A stretch of 8,471 bases of DNA, taken from assembly GCA_022600655.1 (NCBI GenBank), contig JAHZJZ010000162.1:1-8471 (forward strand), written 5' to 3'. The translations under genes were made by a program, and so were the position numbers. Positions 1 through 6,124 of the stretch are shown here, in pieces. The notes below the pieces were generated by a model. It ran no database searches. It was not told the origin of the DNA and worked only from the letters and a program-made list of their open reading frames with translations. Origin of the DNA: Campylobacterota bacterium. GTDB lineage: Bacteria > Campylobacterota > Campylobacteria > Campylobacterales > Sulfurovaceae. Position 1 is the first letter of the stretch. Each line of letters opens with the position of its first letter.

Positions 1-84
1 AAAATCATATAGAAAAATAGAATCACTATTATAGGCATAGCCCTTAGTTGGTTGGTAGAGGAACAATACAAATCCTTATCTCTA

Positions 85-117
85 ATATTTAATTTGAATT
101 TTACTATAAATTGATAT
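85..117 (+). promoter_or_regulatory. Putative promoter of bpt (-10 TATAAA at 105-110)
   Basis: A TATAAA box at 105-110 lies behind T-rich DNA (85-104) with no recognisable -35 hexamer. This matches the known style of sigma-70 promoters in Campylobacter and Helicobacter, where periodic T-rich DNA replaces the -35 box. Transcription would begin near 117, leaving a leader of only about 16 nt before the ATG at 133. In such AT-rich DNA a TATAAA match is weak evidence by itself. Confidence 0.4.
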
Positions 118-132
118 TTTTTCGGTAAAATC

Positions 133-897
133 ATGTTTATGAATGATACGATTTTTACTGATACTGAACCATTATCCACAGACTTTTGTATGTTAGATTA
201 TGAGTGTGCCTATCTTCCCAATAAAAGTGTACGAATGCACTATAAACATATTGAAGAGGCTTCACAATCTTATAATACAGCATTAATTCATAGAGGCTGG
301 AGACGATTTGGTTGTTACTACTTCCACCCTATTTGTAATGGATGTAATGAGTGTAAATCTATTCGTATTGATGTTAATGACTTTACACTGACAAAGTCAC
401 AACGAAAATCGGTCAAACGAAACAGTGAGACAGAGATTATTATACAAAAACCGAGTTTGACACAAGGGCATCTTGACCTATATAACAAATACCATGCTTT
501 TAAACACCATAAAGATGACTGGTCCCATCGAAACATCTCTCCACGTGAATATAAAGAGAATTTTGTAGAGGGAGCCCATGAGTTTGGCAAAGAGGTACTC
601 TATGTCAAGGATGATAAACTTATCGGTGTTGATTTAGTTGATATACTTGATGATGGTATCTCCTCTATATATTTTTACTATGACCCCAATTATGCTCGTC
701 TCTCTTTAGGTACATACTCTCTTCTCTACCAAATTGAATTGGCTAAAGTACTTGAACTTCCTTGGGTCTATTTGGGGTATTGGGTTGACGGTTGTAAAGC
801 ATTTGCTTATAAACCAAACTTTCAACCTCAAGAAATTTTAGATGGCTTTCCTAAAATAGATCAAGTTGCTAATTGGGAAACCTTCCCTAAAATATAA
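133..897 (+). CDS. bpt: Aspartate/glutamate leucyltransferase (Bpt, N-degron pathway)
   Basis: Transfers leucine from leucyl-tRNA onto proteins whose N-terminus is Asp or Glu, turning a secondary destabilising residue into a primary one for ClpS/ClpAP degradation in the cytoplasm. At 254 aa it is near the usual family length (about 235-250). Family marks in order: a CxYLP motif at residues 25-29 followed by R34-M-H-Y; the G-W-R-R-F-G block at 55-60; a cysteine cluster C68, C71, C74 followed by I-R-I; T-K-S-Q-R-K and K-R-N at 87-97; and a C-terminal GNAT-like acyltransferase half with FYYDP at 181-185, SLGTYSLL at 191-198 and YLGYWVDG at 213-220. Assignment to Bpt instead of the arginyltransferase Ate rests on bacterial family membership, not on a residue test. 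No good Shine-Dalgarno precedes the ATG at 133. A second ATG at 139 (M-N-D-T-I) is an equally plausible start and would shorten the protein by two residues. The gene stands alone on the + strand. The next gene starts 200 nt downstream with its own promoter. Confidence 0.9.
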   Translation: MFMNDTIFTDTEPLSTDFCMLDYECAYLPNKSVRMHYKHIEEASQSYNTALIHRGWRRFGCYYFHPICNGCNECKSIRIDVNDFTLTKSQRKSVKRNSETEIIIQKPSLTQGHLDLYNKYHAFKHHKDDWSHRNISPREYKENFVEGAHEFGKEVLYVKDDKLIGVDLVDILDDGISSIYFYYDPNYARLSLGTYSLLYQIELAKVLELPWVYLGYWVDGCKAFAYKPNFQPQEILDGFPKIDQVANWETFPKI

Positions 898-958
898 AAA
901 AAACCAATTTGAACCATTTAAAATACCAACAAACACTAACATATACAAAAAACAACAT

Positions 959-977
959 CACAAAAATTCTTGTGTTT
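959..977 (+). terminator. Weak candidate terminator after bpt
   Basis: CACAA (959-963) and TTGTG (970-974) can form a 5-bp stem with a 6-nt loop, followed by TTT and further T-rich DNA. It lies 62 nt past the bpt stop. The stem is short and AT-rich, so it may be chance. The surrounding gap 898-1097 otherwise shows only A-rich DNA and, at its right end, the promoter of the next gene. Confidence 0.25.
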
Positions 978-1017
978 AACTTTACTGTATAAACTAAATA
1001 AAATGATAAGTTTTCTA

Positions 1018-1072
1018 TATTTTTTCTATATATTCTTATGAACTATCACCCTTTCTATACTATAATTAATAT
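1018..1072 (+). promoter_or_regulatory. Promoter of the small exported-protein gene (-10 TATAAT at 1061-1066)
   Basis: A perfect TATAAT lies at 1061-1066, inside a TATACTATAAT stretch, and is preceded by T-rich DNA at about 1018-1036. No good -35 is seen: the best is TTATGA at 1036-1041 with a 19-nt spacer. This is typical of the Campylobacterota sigma-70 style. The transcript would start near 1073 and carry a leader of about 25 nt containing the Shine-Dalgarno at 1086-1091. The promoter lies downstream of the ATG at 1038, which argues against that ATG as the gene start. Confidence 0.6.
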
Positions 1073-1085
1073 AAGCAGAATTACA

Positions 1086-1091
1086 AAAGGA
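1086..1091 (+). promoter_or_regulatory. Shine-Dalgarno AAAGGA setting the start at 1098
   Basis: AAAGGA ends 6 nt before the ATG at 1098, which is ideal spacing. It decides in favour of 1098 over the upstream in-frame ATG at 1038. The chosen start also places a signal peptide directly at the N-terminus. Confidence 0.75.
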
Positions 1092-1097
1092 ACTCAA

Positions 1098-1625
1098 ATG
1101 ACAACCATCAAGTTTTTTCTCTCTACACTGTTGATAAATTTACTGTTTTTATCAACCATACATGCTTCATCAATAAAATGTGTTGGAGGTCAATGTTTTG
1201 CTACCTTCGCAAAAAAAGATGAAATAAAACCTCAAGCAGAAGCTACTAAATATACCGACGAGATAGAGGTTCCTGTAGTTCTTACAGCTGCCATTTATAA
1301 ACCAACGGTTCAAACTGAAGAGATGAAACCCTTTCAAAACCTACGCTACGCTGATGAGTTTATTGAAAAAGAGAGTAGTGATTCTATCTCAAGTGAAATG
1401 TATGACAACCTCAATAATACCATAGAGTATTATGATGAGTACCAAGTACAGAACAGTGAAGTCATTGAATTAGAGAGTGAAAGACCTGAAGATGTAATGG
1501 AAGAGAGTCATGAAAATATTGAGATTGTTATGGAAGAAGCAGAGATGAAAATAGAATATATCTGCGAAAAAGATACTGAACTACTTGTTTGTGATATCGA
1601 TACGAAAGAGTGTGAATGTGTCTAA
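1098..1625 (+). CDS. Small exported acidic protein with terminal cysteine clusters, function unknown
   Basis: A 175-aa protein I cannot assign to a named family. Residues 1-23 form a signal peptide: a short basic start (T-I-K), a hydrophobic core (FFLSTLLINLLFLS) and an I-H-A cleavage site before S24-S25. No lipobox precedes C28, so it is probably a soluble periplasmic or secreted protein, not a lipoprotein. The mature part is strongly acidic: by hand count about 39 Asp/Glu against 13 Lys/Arg in 152 residues, concentrated between residues 85 and 155. All six cysteines lie at the ends: C28 and C33 just after the cleavage site, and C156, C165, C172 and C174 in the last 20 residues, the final four being C-E-C-V. 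The Glu-rich middle has few hydrophobic clusters and looks disordered or extended. The layout suggests disulfides or metal binding by the terminal cysteines, but that is inference. The gene has its own promoter and Shine-Dalgarno and ends inside a long inverted repeat, so it is probably a single-gene transcript. An upstream ATG at 1038 would add 20 residues ahead of the signal peptide and is rejected. Confidence 0.8.
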   Translation: MTTIKFFLSTLLINLLFLSTIHASSIKCVGGQCFATFAKKDEIKPQAEATKYTDEIEVPVVLTAAIYKPTVQTEEMKPFQNLRYADEFIEKESSDSISSEMYDNLNNTIEYYDEYQVQNSEVIELESERPEDVMEESHENIEIVMEEAEMKIEYICEKDTELLVCDIDTKECECV

Positions 1626-1643
1626 CCCCAAAGGGTTTGACAC
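1618..1643. terminator. Inverted repeat between convergent genes, probable bidirectional terminator
   Basis: GTGTC (1618-1622), T, AACCC (1624-1628), loop CAAA (1629-1632), GGGTT (1633-1637), T, GACAC (1639-1643): ten base pairs with one central T·T mismatch and a 4-nt loop. The left arm includes the last codons and the stop of the exported-protein gene. The right arm ends one base before the purL stop. The structure is symmetric and so can act on both transcripts. The + strand continues TTAAATATCTT, only moderately U-rich. The - strand continues ATTCACAC, which is poor in U. It is therefore not a textbook intrinsic terminator in either direction, but its position between converging stops fits that role. 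Confidence 0.65.
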
Positions 1644-3872
1644 TTAAATATCTTGCTCAACAACCTCTTTAAAGCTACTAAAATAGACCTCTTGAAGTTT
1701 ATCTAGCTTCATCTCAACATCATTAAGTTTTACAACGTCTCCACCAATTTTACCGATAATATCTACTTTCAAGCCTAAATCTTTTGCCATCTCAACTACC
1801 GTCTCAAGGTTCTCTTTACTACTTACTTCTAAAATAGCTCTACTTTGAGACTCATCAAAAATACTTCGTTTATCTTCAAGTCTAACTCCAGCAACCACAC
1901 CTAGTCCTGATACTGCAGCCATTTTTGCTAATGCAATTGCCAACCCACCTGAACTTAAATCTTTAGCTGAACAGAGCAGACCCTGTTTGTTTGCTTCAAT
2001 CACAAGTTCCCAAAGTCTTAACTCTTTAGTATAGTCAATCTCTGCTAAAGTTCCTGCCGTCTCACCAAACAGCTCTTTGATGTAGAGTGAACCACCAAAC
2101 TCTTTTTTAGTCTCACCAATCAATAGAATGTGATTCTCTTCTTGTTGAAATGATGAAGCCAAAACCCGTTTTTCATCATCATTCACTCCTACCATCGCAA
2201 TAGCTGGTGTTGGAAAGACAGAGGTACCATTGGTCTCGTTGTATAGTGATACATTTCCAGAAACAACTGGAGTATTTAACTCAGTACATGCCTCTTTAAT
2301 ACCTTCACACGCTTGTGCAAACTGCCACATAACTTCTGGGTTTTCTGGGTTACCAAAATTGAGACAATCTGTAATAGAGAGTGGTCTAGCACCAGACATT
2401 GCAACATTTCGCCCTGACTCCATAACTGCCAATGCACCACCTTTTTCAGGGTCAATATAACAGTAACGAGGATTACAATCTGAACTCATTGCTAAAGCTC
2501 TACCATTCTCTTTAACTCTAATACATGAAGCATCTAAGGTTCCTGGTGCTTTAGTAGTATTGGTCTGTACCATTGAGTCGTACTGCTCATATATCCACGC
2601 TTTATCAACCACTTCCATAGAACCGACTAGCTTCTCAAATGCTGTTTGGTTGTCTACTTTTTCATAAGAGTCAATCGTTTTTCCAGCAATCTCATCTAAA
2701 TATTTTGGTCGTGATGTCGGTCTATCTAAAATGGGAGCCTCTTCACTTACGGGAGCGATTGGCATATCGGCACACTTATCACCATGCCAGAAAAGTTCCA
2801 TACGACCTGTATCGGTTACTTCACCAACCACGGCAACATCTAAGTCCCATTTTTCAAAAATCTCAATAATCTCTTGCTCTTTACCTTTTTTAGCACAAAT
2901 TAACATACGCTCTTGTGACTCTGAAAGCATAAAGTCATAAGGGGTCATCCCCTCTTCTCTTGCTGGAACCTGATCTAGATTCATAATCATACCTGCTCCA
3001 CTTTTTCCAGCCATCTCAAATGCCGATGAAGTTAACCCTGCTGCACCCATATCTTGAATACCTACAACCACATCTTCAGTTTTGAAAAGCTCTAAACACG
3101 CTTCAAGAAGAAGTTTTTCTGTAAATGGGTCACCCACTTGGACTGTAGGACGCAGTGATTTACTCTCTTCTGTAAAAGAGTCTGAACTCATTACAGCTCC
3201 ACCTAGTCCATCACGACCTGTTTTTGAACCTACATACATAACTGAGTTACCAATACCCTCAGCAATTCCTAGAAAAATCTCATCTGTTTTACAAAGCCCC
3301 AATGCAAATGCATTAACCAAGATGTTACCGTTATACGACTCATCAAAGCTCACTTCACCACCAATGGTTGGAACCCCCATACAGTTACCATAACCACCAA
3401 TTCCTTCTGTTACACCCTTAACCAAGTGTCTTTGGTACTTTGCAGTGTTGTCTTGGTTTTTAATGTTTCCAAATCGAAGAGCATTCATATTTGCCACAGG
3501 TCTAGCACCCATAGTAAATACATCTCTCAAAATTCCACCAACACCTGTAGCAGCCCCTTGATATGGTTCAATAAAACTTGGATGGTTATGAGACTCCATT
3601 TTAAAGACAGCAGCCATACCATCACCGATATCAATGACACCAGCATTCTCACCTGGACCTTGAATAACCCATGGTGCTTTGGTTGGGAAACCATTTAGAT
3701 ATTTTTTACTTGATTTATACGAACAGTGTTCAGACCACATTGCTGAAAAGATACCAAGCTCTACAATGTTAGGGTGTCGCCCTTCTAATATCTCTAAAAT
3801 ATGAGCATAATCACCTTGAGTAAGTTTATGCGACTTGAGTACTTCATCTAAATTATCTAATGGTTTTGACAT
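1644..3872 (-). CDS. purL: Phosphoribosylformylglycinamidine synthase subunit PurL
   Basis: Catalyses the ATP-dependent conversion of FGAR to FGAM in de novo purine synthesis, using ammonia supplied by the glutaminase PurQ through PurS. At 742 aa this is the small PurL type, not the roughly 1300-aa fused enzyme of gammaproteobacteria, so separate purS and purQ genes are expected; neither is in this window. The chain shows the duplicated AIRS/PurM-like architecture. In the first half are W46-S-E-H-C-S-Y-K, GPGENAG at 72-78, ESHNHPS at 93-99, the Gly-rich GAATGVGGILRD at 106-117, and DMGAAGLTSSAFEMA at 274-288. In the second half are ESGRNVAMSGARP at 485-497, SGNVSLYNET at 538-547, SAKDLSSGGL at 635-644 and FDESQSR at 672-678. 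The protein looks complete with all motifs. The ATG at 3872 has AGGAAA (3886-3881) 8 nt upstream. The gene follows bioV on the same strand after 89 nt, so it may be the last gene of that operon or have its own weak promoter. It converges on the exported-protein gene. Confidence 0.97.
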   Translation of the reverse strand: MSKPLDNLDEVLKSHKLTQGDYAHILEILEGRHPNIVELGIFSAMWSEHCSYKSSKKYLNGFPTKAPWVIQGPGENAGVIDIGDGMAAVFKMESHNHPSFIEPYQGAATGVGGILRDVFTMGARPVANMNALRFGNIKNQDNTAKYQRHLVKGVTEGIGGYGNCMGVPTIGGEVSFDESYNGNILVNAFALGLCKTDEIFLGIAEGIGNSVMYVGSKTGRDGLGGAVMSSDSFTEESKSLRPTVQVGDPFTEKLLLEACLELFKTEDVVVGIQDMGAAGLTSSAFEMAGKSGAGMIMNLDQVPAREEGMTPYDFMLSESQERMLICAKKGKEQEIIEIFEKWDLDVAVVGEVTDTGRMELFWHGDKCADMPIAPVSEEAPILDRPTSRPKYLDEIAGKTIDSYEKVDNQTAFEKLVGSMEVVDKAWIYEQYDSMVQTNTTKAPGTLDASCIRVKENGRALAMSSDCNPRYCYIDPEKGGALAVMESGRNVAMSGARPLSITDCLNFGNPENPEVMWQFAQACEGIKEACTELNTPVVSGNVSLYNETNGTSVFPTPAIAMVGVNDDEKRVLASSFQQEENHILLIGETKKEFGGSLYIKELFGETAGTLAEIDYTKELRLWELVIEANKQGLLCSAKDLSSGGLAIALAKMAAVSGLGVVAGVRLEDKRSIFDESQSRAILEVSSKENLETVVEMAKDLGLKVDIIGKIGGDVVKLNDVEMKLDKLQEVYFSSFKEVVEQDI

Positions 3873-3880
3873 TATCTGTT

Positions 3881-3886
3881 TTTCCT
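3881..3886 (-). promoter_or_regulatory. Shine-Dalgarno AGGAAA of purL
   Basis: On the minus strand AGGAAA lies 8 nt before the purL ATG (3872-3870). It confirms the start and gives purL independent translation initiation, unlike the coupled genes upstream of it. Confidence 0.6.
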
Positions 3887-3910
3887 ATTATGGGAGATTT
3901 TAAGTCTGAT

Positions 3911-3916
3911 ATTTTA
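3911..3916 (-). promoter_or_regulatory. Possible internal promoter for purL (-10 TAAAAT)
   Basis: In the 89-nt gap between bioV and purL the minus strand carries TAAAAT, preceded by a T-rich stretch (TTTAGCACTTTTTAAC). No -35 box is present. A start near 3904 would give a leader of about 32 nt. The match is weak for AT-rich DNA. No convincing terminator hairpin is seen in the gap, so read-through from bioV is equally likely. Confidence 0.25.
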
Positions 3917-3961
3917 GTTAAAAAGTGCTAAATATGGGTTGAAAAGCAATCTATCAAGATT

Positions 3962-4471
3962 TTAATTTAACAAATGTCCAAGCCCTTTAAAAAAATATGT
4001 CGTCGTCACATTAGAAAAAAACTCAAAACTTTTCTTGGCCTCTACTATCTTGTCATCAGCACCTATAAACACTTCTATGATTACTCCACGTCTTTTTAAC
4101 TCTAGAATTTTATCTCTATCCCAAACATAGTTTAAAAGTGCTTCTAACTCCTTATAACTCCCACTAGATAAGTAAGGATGTAAATCACTACTAGAAGGAT
4201 AACTAACATTTTTTAAAAACTGTTCAGTATAAGCTTCTTCATCTGCTTTAAAATATCGTAGTTGAGTTCGAATAAAACTTGCTTTATGATTTTGAAAAAA
4301 TGCAGGAGAGAGTAAAATGAGTCTATCGATACGCTCTTTTGAGTTATAGACATATTCAAAAGCTTGTTGAGCTCCGTAACTAAACCCTGCAACCGTAAAT
4401 TCACTATCTATAAGATACTCTTGAAAAAACTGCTCTTCACCTTTGAGTGCAAAACCAGAAAAGTACCTCAT
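3962..4471 (-). CDS. bioV: Pimeloyl-ACP methyl ester esterase BioV-type alpha/beta hydrolase
   Basis: Probably removes the methyl ester from pimeloyl-ACP methyl ester, the gatekeeping step that ends BioC-dependent pimelate synthesis for biotin; BioH does this in E. coli, and BioV is the version described from Helicobacter. At 169 aa it is far shorter than BioH (about 256 aa), as expected for BioV, which lacks much of the N-terminal part and cap of normal alpha/beta hydrolases. The nucleophile elbow is G29-F-S31-Y-G33. The acid is D139 or D140 in IGADDKIV, and the base is H166 in GLGHLL, three residues from the C-terminus. The opening MRYFSGFALKGE is the start I associate with this family. The ATG directly abuts the TAG of the ftsH-like gene (TAGATG) with no good Shine-Dalgarno of its own, so translation is probably coupled. 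Another small esterase function cannot be excluded, since no other bio gene is in view. The family call rests on size, the catalytic triad and gene neighbourhood. Confidence 0.8.
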   Translation of the reverse strand: MRYFSGFALKGEEQFFQEYLIDSEFTVAGFSYGAQQAFEYVYNSKERIDRLILLSPAFFQNHKASFIRTQLRYFKADEEAYTEQFLKNVSYPSSSDLHPYLSSGSYKELEALLNYVWDRDKILELKRRGVIIEVFIGADDKIVEAKKSFEFFSNVTTTYFFKGLGHLLN

Positions 4472-6124
4472 CTAAAATATCTCATCTAGTATTCGCTTTG
4501 TCTCTATAGGTGTAATGGTCTCATGTTTTAGAAGATAGCTTTCCACTTTAGCCACAGCAATCTCTAACTGACTTAAGAGAGATTTTACTTCGCTAGTTGC
4601 CTCTTGTAAAATAGTCTCTGCATAAGCAGGAGAGGAGAAATACTCTTCAGACATCACAAACTCTTCAATAATCTGTTGCGTTAACAATTTGGCTTGATGG
4701 ATATCCTCTTTAGCGTTACTAAAAAGCTCTCCATATGCCTTTTGTGTTGCGATACGACCAGCTAACAGAACTTTTAGTTCATTTTCTAAAACCGTTTTAG
4801 AGAGTATCTCATTATGATGGGGAATAAAGTTTGAACTCAATAAGCCTATTTTTTCATAGTCTACCTCTAACCATGTTGCCGTAACAGCTTTAGCTGCCTG
4901 ATAAATCGCTTGTATCTTCTTCTCACGGCTATTGAATGTTTTTATTTTATGTTTACCTAAAAGAACTTTATCTTTTACAGCTTCAACATCTGAGGTACCG
5001 ATGCTATCTTTTTCAAAACGAAGGGCATAGAGTGCTGCTTCATTAATAAGCGTAGCCAGTGCAGCTGAGTTAAACCCTATGGTCATGTGAGCCACTTTCT
5101 CAATCGCCACACTATGTTGTTTATCTTTGAGATAGAGTTCAAGCGTACTTACACGCTCTTTAAAGTTTGGTAGAGAGATATGTACCCGTCTATCAAAACG
5201 TCCTGCACGAAGCAGTGCTTCATCTAACATATCTATCTTATTGGTTGCAGCAATTACCATAACACCCGAACTCTCTTCAAAACCATCCATCTCTGTTAAG
5301 AGTTGATTGAGTGTCGCTTCACGTTCATCATTATTCATTCCACCACGACGTTTACCAACCGCATCTATCTCATCAATAAAGATAATACTTGGAGCCATCT
5401 GCTTAGCTTTGGCAAACAGTTCACCTACCCTTTTTGCCCCCATACCGACATAGATTTGAACAAAAGAGGCTGCACTCTGATAAAAAAATGGAACATCTGC
5501 TTCACCAGCAACAGCTTTTGCGATGAGTGTTTTACCTACACCTGGAGGACCCACCAGTAGAACTCCTTTAGGCAGACGAATATCAAAATCACGGTACTTA
5601 TCAGGATAACGTAAAAAGTCTATAATCTCCTCTAACTCCTCTTTAACATCATCAATTCCAGCAACATCAGAAAAACGTACAGGAGAGAGTTGAGGTACAA
5701 TATGTTGTTGAGGTAACTGCATACTACTCTCCTCTTTTCGTTCCTCCATCACTTGCTCTTCTCGTTTTCTATTTGATTTAATAACAGAAACAATATAAAG
5801 TGTAAAAGCTAAAATAAATAGTAACATAAAGGCATCCATTAAAGCCACTGGCTCCTCTTGATACTCTACTAAAGTTTTATCAAAAAGTTTATCAAGGTCA
5901 ATGGCCTCTTTCGCCACTCTATATTGTCTATTAGCTGTATCTATGTAAACATAAGGTTCTGCAATAAGTGCTTTTTTAATCACCTCTGTAGAGATGATTT
6001 TCATCGCCTCTTCTTTAGTAATACTTTCACTCGTATCTCTTAGCCATGTAAAAAGAAGAATCCCGACAAGAATAAGGGAAGTGATTATAATAACTTTATA
6101 GTTTTTACTGATAGATTGCCACAT
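4472..6124 (-). CDS. FtsH-like membrane AAA+ ATPase with a degenerate, probably inactive protease domain
   Basis: A 550-aa relative of the membrane AAA+ zinc protease FtsH. Order: TM1 at residues 9-28, a periplasmic domain of about 60 residues, TM2 at about 93-116, a charged linker, the AAA+ domain (about 148-390), then the remnant of the protease domain. ATPase features look intact: Walker A GPPGVGKT (192-199), pore loop FVQIYVG (221-227), Walker B with D251-E252, sensor AATN (292-295), and the second region of homology with likely arginine fingers R309 and R312 in GRFDRR. In the protease domain, where FtsH has Y-HEAGH, this protein has Y408-QAAKA (409-413): both zinc histidines and the catalytic glutamate are lost. 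The third-ligand aspartate is probably still present as D474 (E-D-I). The domain is also shorter than in canonical FtsH. The start at 6124 is set by AAGGAG 6 nt upstream; an in-frame ATG at 6184 would lie deep inside mtaB. It overlaps mtaB by 20 nt and abuts bioV, so it is expressed with both. It probably acts as an ATP-driven unfoldase, chaperone or scaffold, possibly mixed with a true FtsH encoded elsewhere; that role is inference. Confidence 0.88.
   Translation of the reverse strand: MWQSISKNYKVIIITSLILVGILLFTWLRDTSESITKEEAMKIISTEVIKKALIAEPYVYIDTANRQYRVAKEAIDLDKLFDKTLVEYQEEPVALMDAFMLLFILAFTLYIVSVIKSNRKREEQVMEERKEESSMQLPQQHIVPQLSPVRFSDVAGIDDVKEELEEIIDFLRYPDKYRDFDIRLPKGVLLVGPPGVGKTLIAKAVAGEADVPFFYQSAASFVQIYVGMGAKRVGELFAKAKQMAPSIIFIDEIDAVGKRRGGMNNDEREATLNQLLTEMDGFEESSGVMVIAATNKIDMLDEALLRAGRFDRRVHISLPNFKERVSTLELYLKDKQHSVAIEKVAHMTIGFNSAALATLINEAALYALRFEKDSIGTSDVEAVKDKVLLGKHKIKTFNSREKKIQAIYQAAKAVTATWLEVDYEKIGLLSSNFIPHHNEILSKTVLENELKVLLAGRIATQKAYGELFSNAKEDIHQAKLLTQQIIEEFVMSEEYFSSPAYAETILQEATSEVKSLLSQLEIAVAKVESYLLKHETITPIETKRILDEIF

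Noticed and set aside
318..590. Open frame on the minus strand inside bpt
   Set aside because: It is antisense to a well-supported family member, has no recognisable motif and no promoter or ribosome site.
1038..1097. Upstream in-frame ATG giving the exported protein 20 extra residues
   Set aside because: The TATAAT box at 1061-1066 lies downstream of this ATG, AAAGGA fits the ATG at 1098, and the extension would bury the signal peptide.
1098..1184. Lipoprotein lipobox ending at C28 of the exported protein
   Set aside because: Residues before C28 are S-S-I-K, not the L-[AS]-[GA] pattern. The I-H-A site before S24 fits ordinary signal peptidase better.
2230..3698. Several open frames on the plus strand inside purL
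   Set aside because: All lie antisense to the conserved PurL frame, are Ser/Thr/Pro/His-rich in a shadow-like manner, and show no domain.
3873..3961. Rho-independent terminator between bioV and purL
   Set aside because: Only a 5-bp TTTAG/CTAAA stem with a 10-nt loop was found, which is too weak and lacks a following T-run.
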